A DNA stretch of 5,126 bases. Source: Nitrosomonadales bacterium (GTDB lineage Bacteria; Pseudomonadota; Gammaproteobacteria; Burkholderiales; Gallionellaceae). This document shows positions 1 through 5,126 of the stretch, piece by piece. The notes beneath the pieces are model-generated. The model made no database searches, was not told the origin of the DNA, and worked only from the letters and a program-made list of their open reading frames with translations. Position 1 is the first letter of the stretch. The number at the start of each line of letters is the position of its first letter. The stretch is taken from assembly GCA_016218465.1 (NCBI GenBank), contig JACREA010000055.1, forward strand, positions 1 through 5,126, given 5' to 3'. A program made the translations under genes and the position numbers.

Positions 1-84
1 ATGAACTACGTGAAGAACCAAGGTCGCGACCCAAAGGGGTATGAACAGATTTATGAAAATAAGCAATTGGCCTTATTCGACTGA
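1..84 (+). CDS. 3' end of an unrecognised protein, or a 27-residue ORF
   Basis: The frame is open from the first base of the window to a TGA at 82-84 and encodes 27 residues ending in KQLALFD. The ATG at base 1 coincides with the window edge. With no upstream sequence visible, the real start cannot be judged, and this is probably the tail of a longer gene. The tail is hydrophilic and charged, with no membrane segment or recognisable motif. It does not look like the C-terminus of PanB, the usual partner of PanC. Endings such as LALFD occur in some DNA methyltransferases, but that is far too weak to name it. A strong hairpin begins four bases after the stop, which supports this being a genuine gene end. 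Confidence 0.4.
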   Translation: MNYVKNQGRDPKGYEQIYENKQLALFD

Positions 85-87
85 CGA

Positions 88-112
88 TACCTCGTAGCTC
101 TGCTGCGAGGTA
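88..112 (+). terminator. Hairpin just after the upstream gene, possible terminator
   Basis: TACCTCGTAGC (88-98) pairs with GCTGCGAGGTA (102-112) across a TCT loop. This gives 11 bp with a single G-T wobble. It starts four bases after the TGA at 82-84, the usual place for a transcription terminator. The run of T that defines an intrinsic terminator is poor: the following bases are GTTCATTCC. It may therefore act as an mRNA 3'-end stabiliser or be part of a repeat rather than a strong terminator. Confidence 0.45.
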
Positions 113-178
113 GTTCATTCCAAAGGGCATTTCGGTTTTGCCCCCTGCGTTGCGTGGGAAATTTTTGTTACTGGCTGG

Positions 179-198
179 ATTCCGGCCTGCACCGGAAT
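179..198. repeat. Dispersed-repeat-type palindrome abutting panC
   Basis: ATTCCGG (179-185) and CCGGAAT (192-198) are perfect 7-bp inverted arms around CCTGCA, followed by GACGG. This matches the pattern of short repeats scattered through many beta- and gammaproteobacterial genomes: ATTCC, then a G/C-rich inverted core, then GGAATGACG. The Neisseria dRS3 family is similar. Read on the minus strand it gives the peptide VIPVQAGIQ, a typical spurious translation of such repeats. Only one copy is visible here, so its dispersed nature is inferred from resemblance. The element lies 10 bases before the chosen panC start and contains an alternative ATG at 197. Confidence 0.6.
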
Positions 199-208
199 GA
201 CGGACTCT

Positions 209-1057
209 ATGAAACTAATCACGACCATCGCCGAATTGCGCGCCCGCCTGAGTGATAAGCACGCCATCGCATTCGTCCCGACCATGGGCAACCTGCACGA
301 GGGGCATCTCAAACTGATGCGTCTTGCCCGCGAACACGGCAGTTGCGTGGTGGCGAGCATCTTTGTGAATCCGCTGCAATTCGGCCCCATCGAGGATTTC
401 GACAAGTACCCGCGCACGCTGGAGGCGGATTGCGCCAGGCTGCAAGGCTTGGCGGATGTGGTGTTCGCGCCTTCGGTCAGCGAAATGTATCCCGCGCAAC
501 AGACCGTATTCGTCGAGCCGCCGCCGATTGCCAACGAACTGTGCGGCGCATCGCGCCCCGGCCATTTCCGCGGCATGGCGACCGTGGTGCTGAAGCTGCT
601 CAACATCGTCCAGCCGCACGTCGCGCTGTTCGGCAAGAAGTATTACCAGCAACTGCACATCATTCGCCAGATGGTCATGCAAATGAATTTACCGGTGCGC
701 ATCCTCGGCGGGGAGACGGTGCGTGCGGCGGACGGGCTGGCGCTGAGTTCGCGCAACCAGTACCTCAGTGCGGAAGAGCGCGGCAAGGCGGTTTTTATGT
801 ATCAGACGCTGCAAGGGGCGCAGCAGGCCATCCTGCAAGGCGAACGCGATTTTGAACGTTTGGAGAAACTGGCAGTCGAAGCGTTACGGGCAAGGGGCTG
901 GGCAGTGGATTACGTGGCAGTGCGCAACCAGTCCGATTTGCAGCCGGCAGGCCCCGTGCAAGGTAATCCGGCACAGCATGAACTGGTGATATTGGCGGCG
1001 GCGAGGCTGGGCAATACCCGCTTGCTGGATAATGTTGAAGTCTGTCTTGCCGGTTGA
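209..1057 (+). CDS. panC: Pantothenate synthetase (pantoate--beta-alanine ligase)
   Basis: This cytoplasmic enzyme joins D-pantoate and beta-alanine using ATP, through a pantoyl-adenylate, the last step to pantothenate. The 282-residue product has normal family length. Visible motifs are the nucleotide-binding HxGH in TMGNLHEGH (His30, His33), the pantoate-binding NPLQF (Asn54, Gln57), PGHFRGMATVV (117-127), FGKKYYQQL (141-149) with the conserved Lys144, and the KMSKS-like ADGLALSSRN (174-183). I chose the ATG at 209 because MKLITTIAELR is the usual family N-terminus. The in-frame ATG at 197 lies in a repeat palindrome and has GGA immediately against it. The ribosome site at 209 is weak (GGA at 202-204). 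No clear promoter is seen in 85-208. One oddity: position 145 is Tyr where the family motif GxKD has Asp. panD follows 57 bases downstream. The identification is secure. Confidence 0.96.
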   Translation: MKLITTIAELRARLSDKHAIAFVPTMGNLHEGHLKLMRLAREHGSCVVASIFVNPLQFGPIEDFDKYPRTLEADCARLQGLADVVFAPSVSEMYPAQQTVFVEPPPIANELCGASRPGHFRGMATVVLKLLNIVQPHVALFGKKYYQQLHIIRQMVMQMNLPVRILGGETVRAADGLALSSRNQYLSAEERGKAVFMYQTLQGAQQAILQGERDFERLEKLAVEALRARGWAVDYVAVRNQSDLQPAGPVQGNPAQHELVILAAARLGNTRLLDNVEVCLAG

Positions 1058-1085
1058 TTACATGGCTGCGTGAGTGCGATATAAT
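1057..1085 (+). promoter_or_regulatory. Probable sigma-70 promoter for panD
   Basis: A perfect TATAAT (1080-1085) lies 17 bases after ATTACA (1057-1062), which matches four of six bases of the TTGACA -35 box. Transcription would start near 1091-1093, about 22 bases before the panD ATG. The -35 box begins on the last base of the panC stop codon. panD could therefore be transcribed alone as well as by read-through from panC. This is a consensus match by eye, not experimental evidence. Confidence 0.6.
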
Positions 1086-1100
1086 TCGCGCATTGCTCGA

Positions 1101-1108
1101 AAGGAAAG
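1101..1108 (+). promoter_or_regulatory. panD ribosome binding site
   Basis: AAGGAAAG is a purine-rich Shine-Dalgarno-like site. The GGA is nine bases before the ATG at 1115, which is good spacing. It fixes the panD start and is clearly stronger than the site in front of panC. Confidence 0.7.
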
Positions 1109-1114
1109 ATTCAA

Positions 1115-1495
1115 ATGCAAAGAATCATGCTTAAAGCCAAGTTGCACCGGGTGCATGTCACGCACTCCGAGTTGCATTACGAAGGCTCATGCGCGATCGA
1201 CGACGACCTGCTGGATGCCGCTGACATCAAGGAGTACCAGCAGATCGATATCTACAACGTCACCAATGGCGAGCGTTTCACTACCTATGCCATCCGCGCG
1301 CAACGCGGTTCCGGGGTGATTTCCGTGAATGGCGCGGCGGCACACAAGGCCAATCCGGGCGATATCCTCATCATCGCCACCTATGCCATGTATACCGAGC
1401 TGGAGCTGCAAAAATACCATCCGCGACTCGTCTATGTGGACGAGCGCAACCGCATCATCGCCCAACGCGACCAGATTCCGGTGCAGGCTGCATAG
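1115..1495 (+). CDS. panD: Aspartate 1-decarboxylase proenzyme
   Basis: PanD removes the alpha-carboxylate of L-aspartate to give beta-alanine, the substrate PanC uses. It is a small pyruvoyl enzyme made as a proenzyme that cleaves itself between Gly24 and Ser25, with Ser25 becoming the pyruvoyl group. The 126-residue product has the family's usual length. It shows KLHRVHVTHSELHYEGSCAID with the cleavage pair Gly24-Ser25 in place. Lys9, Arg54, Thr57 and Tyr58, known from the E. coli enzyme as substrate-binding or catalytic positions, are all present. ISVNGAAAH (69-77) and GDILIIATY are also typical, and the C-terminus IPVQAA matches the family. The start is set by a good ribosome site and by the exact spacing to Gly24. 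In many gammaproteobacteria cleavage needs the helper PanZ, which is not in this window. It lies 57 bases after panC and probably has its own promoter. Confidence 0.97.
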   Translation: MQRIMLKAKLHRVHVTHSELHYEGSCAIDDDLLDAADIKEYQQIDIYNVTNGERFTTYAIRAQRGSGVISVNGAAAHKANPGDILIIATYAMYTELELQKYHPRLVYVDERNRIIAQRDQIPVQAA

Positions 1496-1541
1496 TTCGC
1501 ATGTTATTGCACCCTCGCTGGCGCCAAATGTAATCCGAGGC

Positions 1542-1598
1542 TGACCAGACCCCCGTTACCCCTGAAAATAATCATTCTGACTCCTGAGGCTCTGGTCA
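1542..1598. repeat. 8-bp inverted repeat between panD and the cyclase gene
   Basis: TGACCAGA (1542-1549) and TCTGGTCA (1591-1598) are exact inverted copies separated by 41 bases. Each is preceded by a direct copy of GAGGCT (1537-1542 and 1586-1591). The long loop makes a strong terminator unlikely, and there is no T run after it. It could be a regulator site pair or chance. Nothing else recognisable was found in 1496-1644, and panD has no convincing terminator here. Confidence 0.3.
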
Positions 1599-1644
1599 TT
1601 CAGCACGATCTTCTGGAGGATTGGCATCATTCGCCACCGCTGCA

Positions 1645-1673
1645 TTTACCTTAACCCCTCCATAGGCTATGCT
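1645..1673 (+). promoter_or_regulatory. Possible promoter of the diguanylate cyclase gene
   Basis: TTTACC (1645-1650) and TATGCT (1668-1673) each match the sigma-70 boxes at four of six positions, and the spacer is exactly 17 bases. A transcript would begin around 1680, leaving a leader of about 33 bases before the ATG at 1713. The match is moderate and made by eye. Confidence 0.4.
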
Positions 1674-1712
1674 TAATTACGAAAATTTCCTGGCAAATCT
1701 TTCGCATACACT

Positions 1713-3149
1713 ATGTTCAAGTCCAGCTCCATAGAGGCCGACCACACTCTCGATCCCAAAGTGGTATTCCTCAACAGCGTCTTTCTGTTTGCCGGAATCG
1801 TGGCTTTCGGAATGGGCTTCTTCCGCTGGCAGGCCAGTGCAGTCATGGGCTCGATTGATTTCGTATTTTCGCTATGCAACTTCGCTCTGGTTTATTACCT
1901 CAACAGTCACAAGGAACGCGTTGCGACCATCAGCTCGATCGCACTGGCGCTTTCATACTGCCTGTTTACCGCCATCTACCTGCTGGCTTCCAATAACTCG
2001 ACGCGCATTTCGCTGTTCTTTCTCCTGTCAGCTTCAGCCTTCTTTCTGAAGGGAAGGCAAGCCGGGTTCACCTGGCTGATCCTCGTTCTCCTGACCATCA
2101 TAACCGGGCACTTCCTGCCCGGTTTCGATACCGCTTATTCCCACCTCGATATCGTTACGGCCAGCCTGTATTTGATGGCGTTGTTCTTCATCTTTCTCAA
2201 TTACGAAATATTCAAGGAAAAGGTGAATGAACGTGACCGCGACAAGGAAGTGTTGCGCCTGAGCGAGGAGCGTTTCCGCACAATGGTCGAAAACGGCAAC
2301 GACATCATCAGCATCATTTCCGAGACGGGCATGGTACGTTTCATCTCGCCTTCCGTCGAATCGGTATTGGGTTTTGAGCCCGGTGAAATGATCAACAGGA
2401 ACGTCAACGATTTGATCCATCCTGATGAACAACCGAAGGCCGCTATGGCTTTGGCCAATGCGCTGGCCCACCCTGGCGGGGAAACGCTGGAACAATACGA
2501 ATTTCGCATGAAACACAAGGACGGCAGTTACCGCGACATCGAGATGGTCGGATGCAACCTGATCAGTAATCCGGTGATCGGCGGCATCGTGCTGAATGGG
2601 CGCGACATCACCGAACGCAAGAAACTGGAAAACGAACTAAAGCACCAGGCGCGCGTTGACCTGTTGACCGGCCTCAATAACCGGCGCCATTTCTTCGAGC
2701 TGGCGGAACAGGAACTGGCGCGCGCCAAACGGTATGGTGCGCCGCTCCCGGCGCTGATGCTGGATGTGGATCACTTCAAGTTGGTTAACGATACCTATGG
2801 GCACCATGTCGGTGACATGGTATTGCAGAAGCTGAGCGAGGTTTGTGTCCAAACCTTGCGCGGAATCGACATACTGGGGCGCATCGGCGGTGAGGAATTC
2901 GCTATCCTTTTGCCGGAAACCAAAAGTGAGCAAGCGTTTGAGGTGGCGGAGCGGCTGCGGTTGGCCGTTGCTGGCGCTGTCGTACCTCTTGAACAGGGTG
3001 ATTCCATTCACTTCACGGTTTCGATCGGGGTAGCCCTGTTTGTGGCAACGGATGCCAAGATTGATGACATGCTCAACCGTGCCGACACGGCCTTATATGC
3101 GGCTAAAAACATGGGACGCAACCGGGTGTGCTGCGAAGGAATTGGCTGA
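1713..3149 (+). CDS. Membrane-bound PAS-GGDEF diguanylate cyclase
   Basis: The predicted product has 478 residues and should make cyclic di-GMP from two GTP at the inner membrane. Residues about 18-163 form five to six hydrophobic segments (near 18-37, 44-63, 70-92, 98-112, 116-136 and 145-163) with very short loops, a membrane sensor of unassigned type. A short charged helix follows (167-187), then a PAS domain (about 184-303, ending in the PAC-type GRDITERKKLE), then GGDEF (about 312-475). Catalytic features are intact: DLLTGLNNRR (316-325), the metal-binding LDVDHFK (Asp351), GGEEF (392-396) and VSIGVA. The RxxD inhibitory site (Arg383-Asp386) sits the standard five residues before GGEEF, so product feedback is expected. 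No EAL domain is present. The ATG at 1713 is the only plausible start: the frame is closed upstream by TAA at 1674 with no GTG or TTG between. There is no clear Shine-Dalgarno sequence, so translation may be weak. The signal sensed is unknown. The gene converges on bcsG. Confidence 0.93.
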   Translation: MFKSSSIEADHTLDPKVVFLNSVFLFAGIVAFGMGFFRWQASAVMGSIDFVFSLCNFALVYYLNSHKERVATISSIALALSYCLFTAIYLLASNNSTRISLFFLLSASAFFLKGRQAGFTWLILVLLTIITGHFLPGFDTAYSHLDIVTASLYLMALFFIFLNYEIFKEKVNERDRDKEVLRLSEERFRTMVENGNDIISIISETGMVRFISPSVESVLGFEPGEMINRNVNDLIHPDEQPKAAMALANALAHPGGETLEQYEFRMKHKDGSYRDIEMVGCNLISNPVIGGIVLNGRDITERKKLENELKHQARVDLLTGLNNRRHFFELAEQELARAKRYGAPLPALMLDVDHFKLVNDTYGHHVGDMVLQKLSEVCVQTLRGIDILGRIGGEEFAILLPETKSEQAFEVAERLRLAVAGAVVPLEQGDSIHFTVSIGVALFVATDAKIDDMLNRADTALYAAKNMGRNRVCCEGIG

Positions 3150-3206
3150 AGCAACGACTTTGAACAAAAAGGTCTGAGGGAATACTCGCAGTCTAACTAT
3201 CAATCA

Positions 3207-3235
3207 CAAGGTTTAAGCCACCGGCTTTAGCCTTG
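3207..3235. repeat. 13-bp imperfect hairpin after the cyclase gene
   Basis: CAAGGTTTAAGCC (3207-3219) pairs with GGCTTTAGCCTTG (3223-3235) around an ACC loop. Twelve of thirteen positions pair, one of them a G-T wobble, with one T-T mismatch. The right arm contains GGCTTTAGCC, the same C-TTTA-G pattern that forms the apex of the two hairpins further on. It lies 58 bases past the cyclase stop without a T run. It could slow transcription from either side or be a relic of a mobile repeat. Confidence 0.55.
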
Positions 3236-3290
3236 CAAATTCAGCAAGAGTGTAATAATAGAATCACGTTCCTCTCTGCTGGTGTTGCGC

Positions 3291-3346
3291 GGTTAGCATG
3301 GCGCGAGCAAGAGGACTTTAGTCCTCTGCGACAGGCTGCGCTAACC
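3291..3346. repeat. Nested inverted repeat enclosing a TTTA-loop hairpin
   Basis: The outer arms GGTTAGC (3291-3297) and GCTAACC (3340-3346) are exact inverted copies. Inside them AGAGGAC (3310-3316) and GTCCTCT (3321-3327) form a perfect 7-bp hairpin with a TTTA loop. Arms plus inner hairpin make a structured unit of 56 bases. No protein is encoded across it. It resembles the ends of IS200/IS605-type elements or REP-like repeats, but no transposase is present in the window. Confidence 0.55.
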
Positions 3347-3371
3347 CACCTGCTTTAGCAGGTGGTAGTTA
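3342..3371. repeat. Strong TTTA-loop hairpin between convergent genes
   Basis: CCACCTGC (3346-3353) and GCAGGTGG (3358-3365) form a perfect 8-bp stem with a TTTA loop. It is extended by TAAC (3342-3345) pairing with GTTA (3368-3371) across a two-base bulge, giving 12 pairs in all. It shares bases 3342-3346 with the outer arm of the preceding inverted repeat, so the two structures would compete. It lies about 70 bases beyond the bcsG stop, which is placed for a bidirectional transcription barrier, but neither side has a good T run. A smaller AT-rich hairpin follows at 3373-3389 (CAATTT / AAATTG). Confidence 0.6.
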
Positions 3372-3440
3372 ACAATTTCCAGAAAATTGATGCCCTAATA
3401 TACACTACAGCCCCGTATTATCGAGGTTCCGCACAATGTG

Positions 3441-5126
3441 TTAGAAATCGGTGTAATCAAGCCACTCAGATGCGTCCTGGTGCAGGTAATAGCGTTGCTT
3501 GTAGCCGACCATGATCACATTTTCGTTTTCTGAAACAAAAGGGGTGATTGGCAAGTCGGCGACGTAATCGGATGGGGTGAAGGTTTTATTGGTGTTGGGT
3601 GGTTTTTCCAGCATGCGCGCAACGATATGCGATAAAGCCAGATAGCTGGTGGGTTTGTCAATTTGTATCGTGCGTCCTGCACGTTGAAAATCGGCGCCGA
3701 TGGCTTTGATCCCTACAGGGGTCAGTGTAATCGACGGGCTGGGGATTTCACGCAGTCCGGCAATTTGCATTTTATCGCCTCGGAATGCCGCGCCATGTTC
3801 GGGAACCATCGCCACAACAGATCGCATTCCTGAGGACTCGATGTTTTGCATAAACTTTTCCAAATCGTCCAGCAGCTTGACCAAGCGCATTTTGAATGTC
3901 TCTTTACTGTTCAGATTTGAATTGGCGCCGGTTAAATGGTTGCCGTCATGCAAACTTGCCGTGTTGTAAAACAGAGCGACGCGTTGGCTATTTGACTTTT
4001 TGCGATTTTCCAGCCAACGAGTGAGCACGGATAAATCATCGTAGACGGGCGAATCATCAAACGCATGCTGGTAAATTGTGACCCCGTTAAGTGGCATAAG
4101 CGGAACATTCATTTGACCTTGCGCTTGAACGGTTTCAAGAAATTTATCGAAGCGCCCATCATGATTCATCGCCAAACCGGGTTCGAAGCCGCTGCGTTTG
4201 AGATTGTTCATCAGGTAACACTTGTCGGGTGCGGGCGAATACAAGCTGGCATGTGAAGGCTGTCCGCATGTGGCGCGCAGCAACCGGATGGCTGCGGGGC
4301 CGCTGTAAGCGGAGACGGTGTTAAAACGTGTCAGTAATATATCGAATCGCTGCCACAACGGGTGGTGCTCCAGTCCTACGGCCCGCACGTCGTCCCAGGA
4401 TAGCGAACATACGTGTATGAAAATAACGTCAAACGGGGCGGTTCCCGGCTTTGGCGCAGGAAACGAAACTGACCGCGTCGCTTCTTGTGCAAGAAAATCG
4501 TGGAATATCTTTTCAAAGTCCGGGCTGGTATTGGCAGTGTCGATGTTTTCGTCCGGTTCGTTTTTTTGCGCAGGTTGGATCGGAAGCGAGGTCTGGGTGG
4601 CTTTTTCAGGTTGAACTGCCTGGCCTGCTGGGACGGCTGACTGAGCGTGCAGAGCTGGTTGTGCTGGCAAAACTGGTTGAGCGAGGGGAGCAGGTTGAGC
4701 AGTCTGAATGGGCTGACCGGTCTGTCCATTCTCTTCAAACTGTGCAAACTGTTTTGTTTGATCAACTGCGTGTGGCGCAGGGTTCTTGAAATAAGCAACC
4801 AGAGACGCCGCTATCATTACGGCGACAACTATCGTATCCAGCCGCACCCAGCGTGAAACAAGCCAGTAAGCAGCACCGGCCGCCGCTAATAAAGCGACAA
4901 TGGGAGGGCTGATAAAACGCCCGGCTAATTCGATCAGATAGGCAGGACTGAAACTCGATACCAGCGAGGCTTGAGACAATACACGACCGATCGGATGCAG
5001 CCATGAATCGTAATAGAGCAAAGCCAAGGCACCCAGGACAGTTGCTACCTGCTTTACTCTGCGCCAGAGCACATGCTTTACCGGAAACGATATGAAAGCA
5101 GCAAAGGCAAGGTTTGCCAATGTGTG
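3441..5126 (-). CDS. bcsG: Cellulose phosphoethanolamine transferase, N-terminus outside window
   Basis: BcsG is an inner-membrane enzyme of the alkaline phosphatase superfamily. It transfers phosphoethanolamine from phospholipid to cellulose in the periplasm and helps the synthase work. About 561 residues are visible, and the frame stays open through the right edge (His-Thr before LANLAFAAF). By comparison with E. coli BcsG roughly 40 residues are missing, so the TTG at 5118-5120 is not the real start. Counting from that TTG codon, membrane segments lie near 26-42, 72-92 and 94-111. A Gln/Ala/Pro-rich linker follows (about 112-200), then the catalytic domain. Key matches to E. coli are VCSLSWDD (Cys238), AYSGPAAIRLLRATCGQ (nucleophile Ser273), DDSPVYDD, LHDGNH (His391) and PEHGAA (Glu441-His442). 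Cys285 and Cys301 match the disulfide positions. The C-terminus is complete. Other bcs genes probably lie beyond the right edge. Confidence 0.95.
   Translation of the reverse strand, partial: HTLANLAFAAFISFPVKHVLWRRVKQVATVLGALALLYYDSWLHPIGRVLSQASLVSSFSPAYLIELAGRFISPPIVALLAAAGAAYWLVSRWVRLDTIVVAVMIAASLVAYFKNPAPHAVDQTKQFAQFEENGQTGQPIQTAQPAPLAQPVLPAQPALHAQSAVPAGQAVQPEKATQTSLPIQPAQKNEPDENIDTANTSPDFEKIFHDFLAQEATRSVSFPAPKPGTAPFDVIFIHVCSLSWDDVRAVGLEHHPLWQRFDILLTRFNTVSAYSGPAAIRLLRATCGQPSHASLYSPAPDKCYLMNNLKRSGFEPGLAMNHDGRFDKFLETVQAQGQMNVPLMPLNGVTIYQHAFDDSPVYDDLSVLTRWLENRKKSNSQRVALFYNTASLHDGNHLTGANSNLNSKETFKMRLVKLLDDLEKFMQNIESSGMRSVVAMVPEHGAAFRGDKMQIAGLREIPSPSITLTPVGIKAIGADFQRAGRTIQIDKPTSYLALSHIVARMLEKPPNTNKTFTPSDYVADLPITPFVSENENVIMVGYKQRYYLHQDASEWLDYTDF

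Noticed and set aside
115..682. Long minus-strand ORFs across the panC start region
   Set aside because: They are antisense to panC, whose frame is fully explained. The peptide segment VIPVQAGIQ in one of them is just the translated repeat palindrome.
2034..2516. Minus-strand ORF of 160 residues inside the cyclase gene
   Set aside because: It is a shadow of the PAS-GGDEF frame, has no recognisable domain and has no ribosome site or context.
3207..3371. Classical intrinsic terminators for the convergent genes
   Set aside because: The stems are strong, but none is followed by a proper T run on either strand. I list them as repeats or hairpins and do not call them terminators.
3291..3373. Integron attC-like site, suggested by GTTAGC and CTAAC boxes around hairpins
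   Set aside because: The boxes do not fit RYYYAAC and GTTRRRY. The outer pair is in the reverse order, the second pair fails the purine and pyrimidine positions, and no integrase or cassette is present.
4318..4798. Plus- and minus-strand ORFs overlapping the bcsG linker
   Set aside because: They arise from the repetitive linker DNA in other frames. The BcsG frame is continuous and matches the family on both sides.
5118..5120. TTG as the start codon of bcsG, giving a 559-residue protein equal in length to E. coli BcsG
   Set aside because: The frame stays open to the window edge and the visible residues before it (His-Thr) continue the family alignment. E. coli BcsG has about 40 more residues before this point. 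The matching length is a coincidence caused by the longer linker.

Overview
The window looks like chromosomal DNA from a proteobacterium, most likely a betaproteobacterium. Three things point there. PanC carries the betaproteobacterial-style motifs TMGNLHEGH and FGKK and closely resembles the Neisseria protein as I recall it. PanD is the standard enterobacterial/betaproteobacterial type. BcsG belongs to the E. coli-like (type II) cellulose system. A Nitrosomonadales/Gallionellaceae-like source would fit, but that is a guess. No tRNA, rRNA, CRISPR array or intact insertion sequence is visible.

Layout, left to right. (1) Bases 1-84 hold the 3' end of an unrecognised plus-strand reading frame, followed four bases later by a strong 11-bp hairpin. 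(2) Bases 179-198 hold a dispersed-repeat-type palindrome that runs almost up to the start of panC. (3) panC (209-1057) and panD (1115-1495) are two enzymes that feed pantothenate (vitamin B5) synthesis. PanD makes beta-alanine from aspartate and PanC joins it to pantoate. A good sigma-70-type promoter lies between them, with its -35 box touching the panC stop codon. panB is not seen in the window. (4) After a 217-bp gap with a possible promoter comes a membrane-bound PAS-GGDEF diguanylate cyclase (1713-3149) with intact catalytic and inhibitory-site motifs. (5) The 291-bp gap 3150-3440 has no gene. It contains a cluster of hairpins, each with CTTTAG in the apex or 3' arm, reminiscent of the ends of IS200/IS605-type elements or REP-like repeats. 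(6) The minus strand, read in from the right edge, carries most of bcsG (3441-5126). This is the inner-membrane phosphoethanolamine transferase that decorates bacterial cellulose. Its N-terminus lies outside the window.

How the genes relate. panC and panD form one metabolic unit. The diguanylate cyclase and bcsG converge on the hairpin-rich gap and may be functionally linked, because cellulose synthesis is activated by c-di-GMP. The link is inferred from position and family knowledge only. The points most worth checking are the Asp-to-Tyr change in the PanC active-site KD motif, the hairpin cluster, the cyclase next to a cellulose gene, and the long Gln/Ala/Pro repeat linker in BcsG. I see no convincing new multi-gene system in this window.
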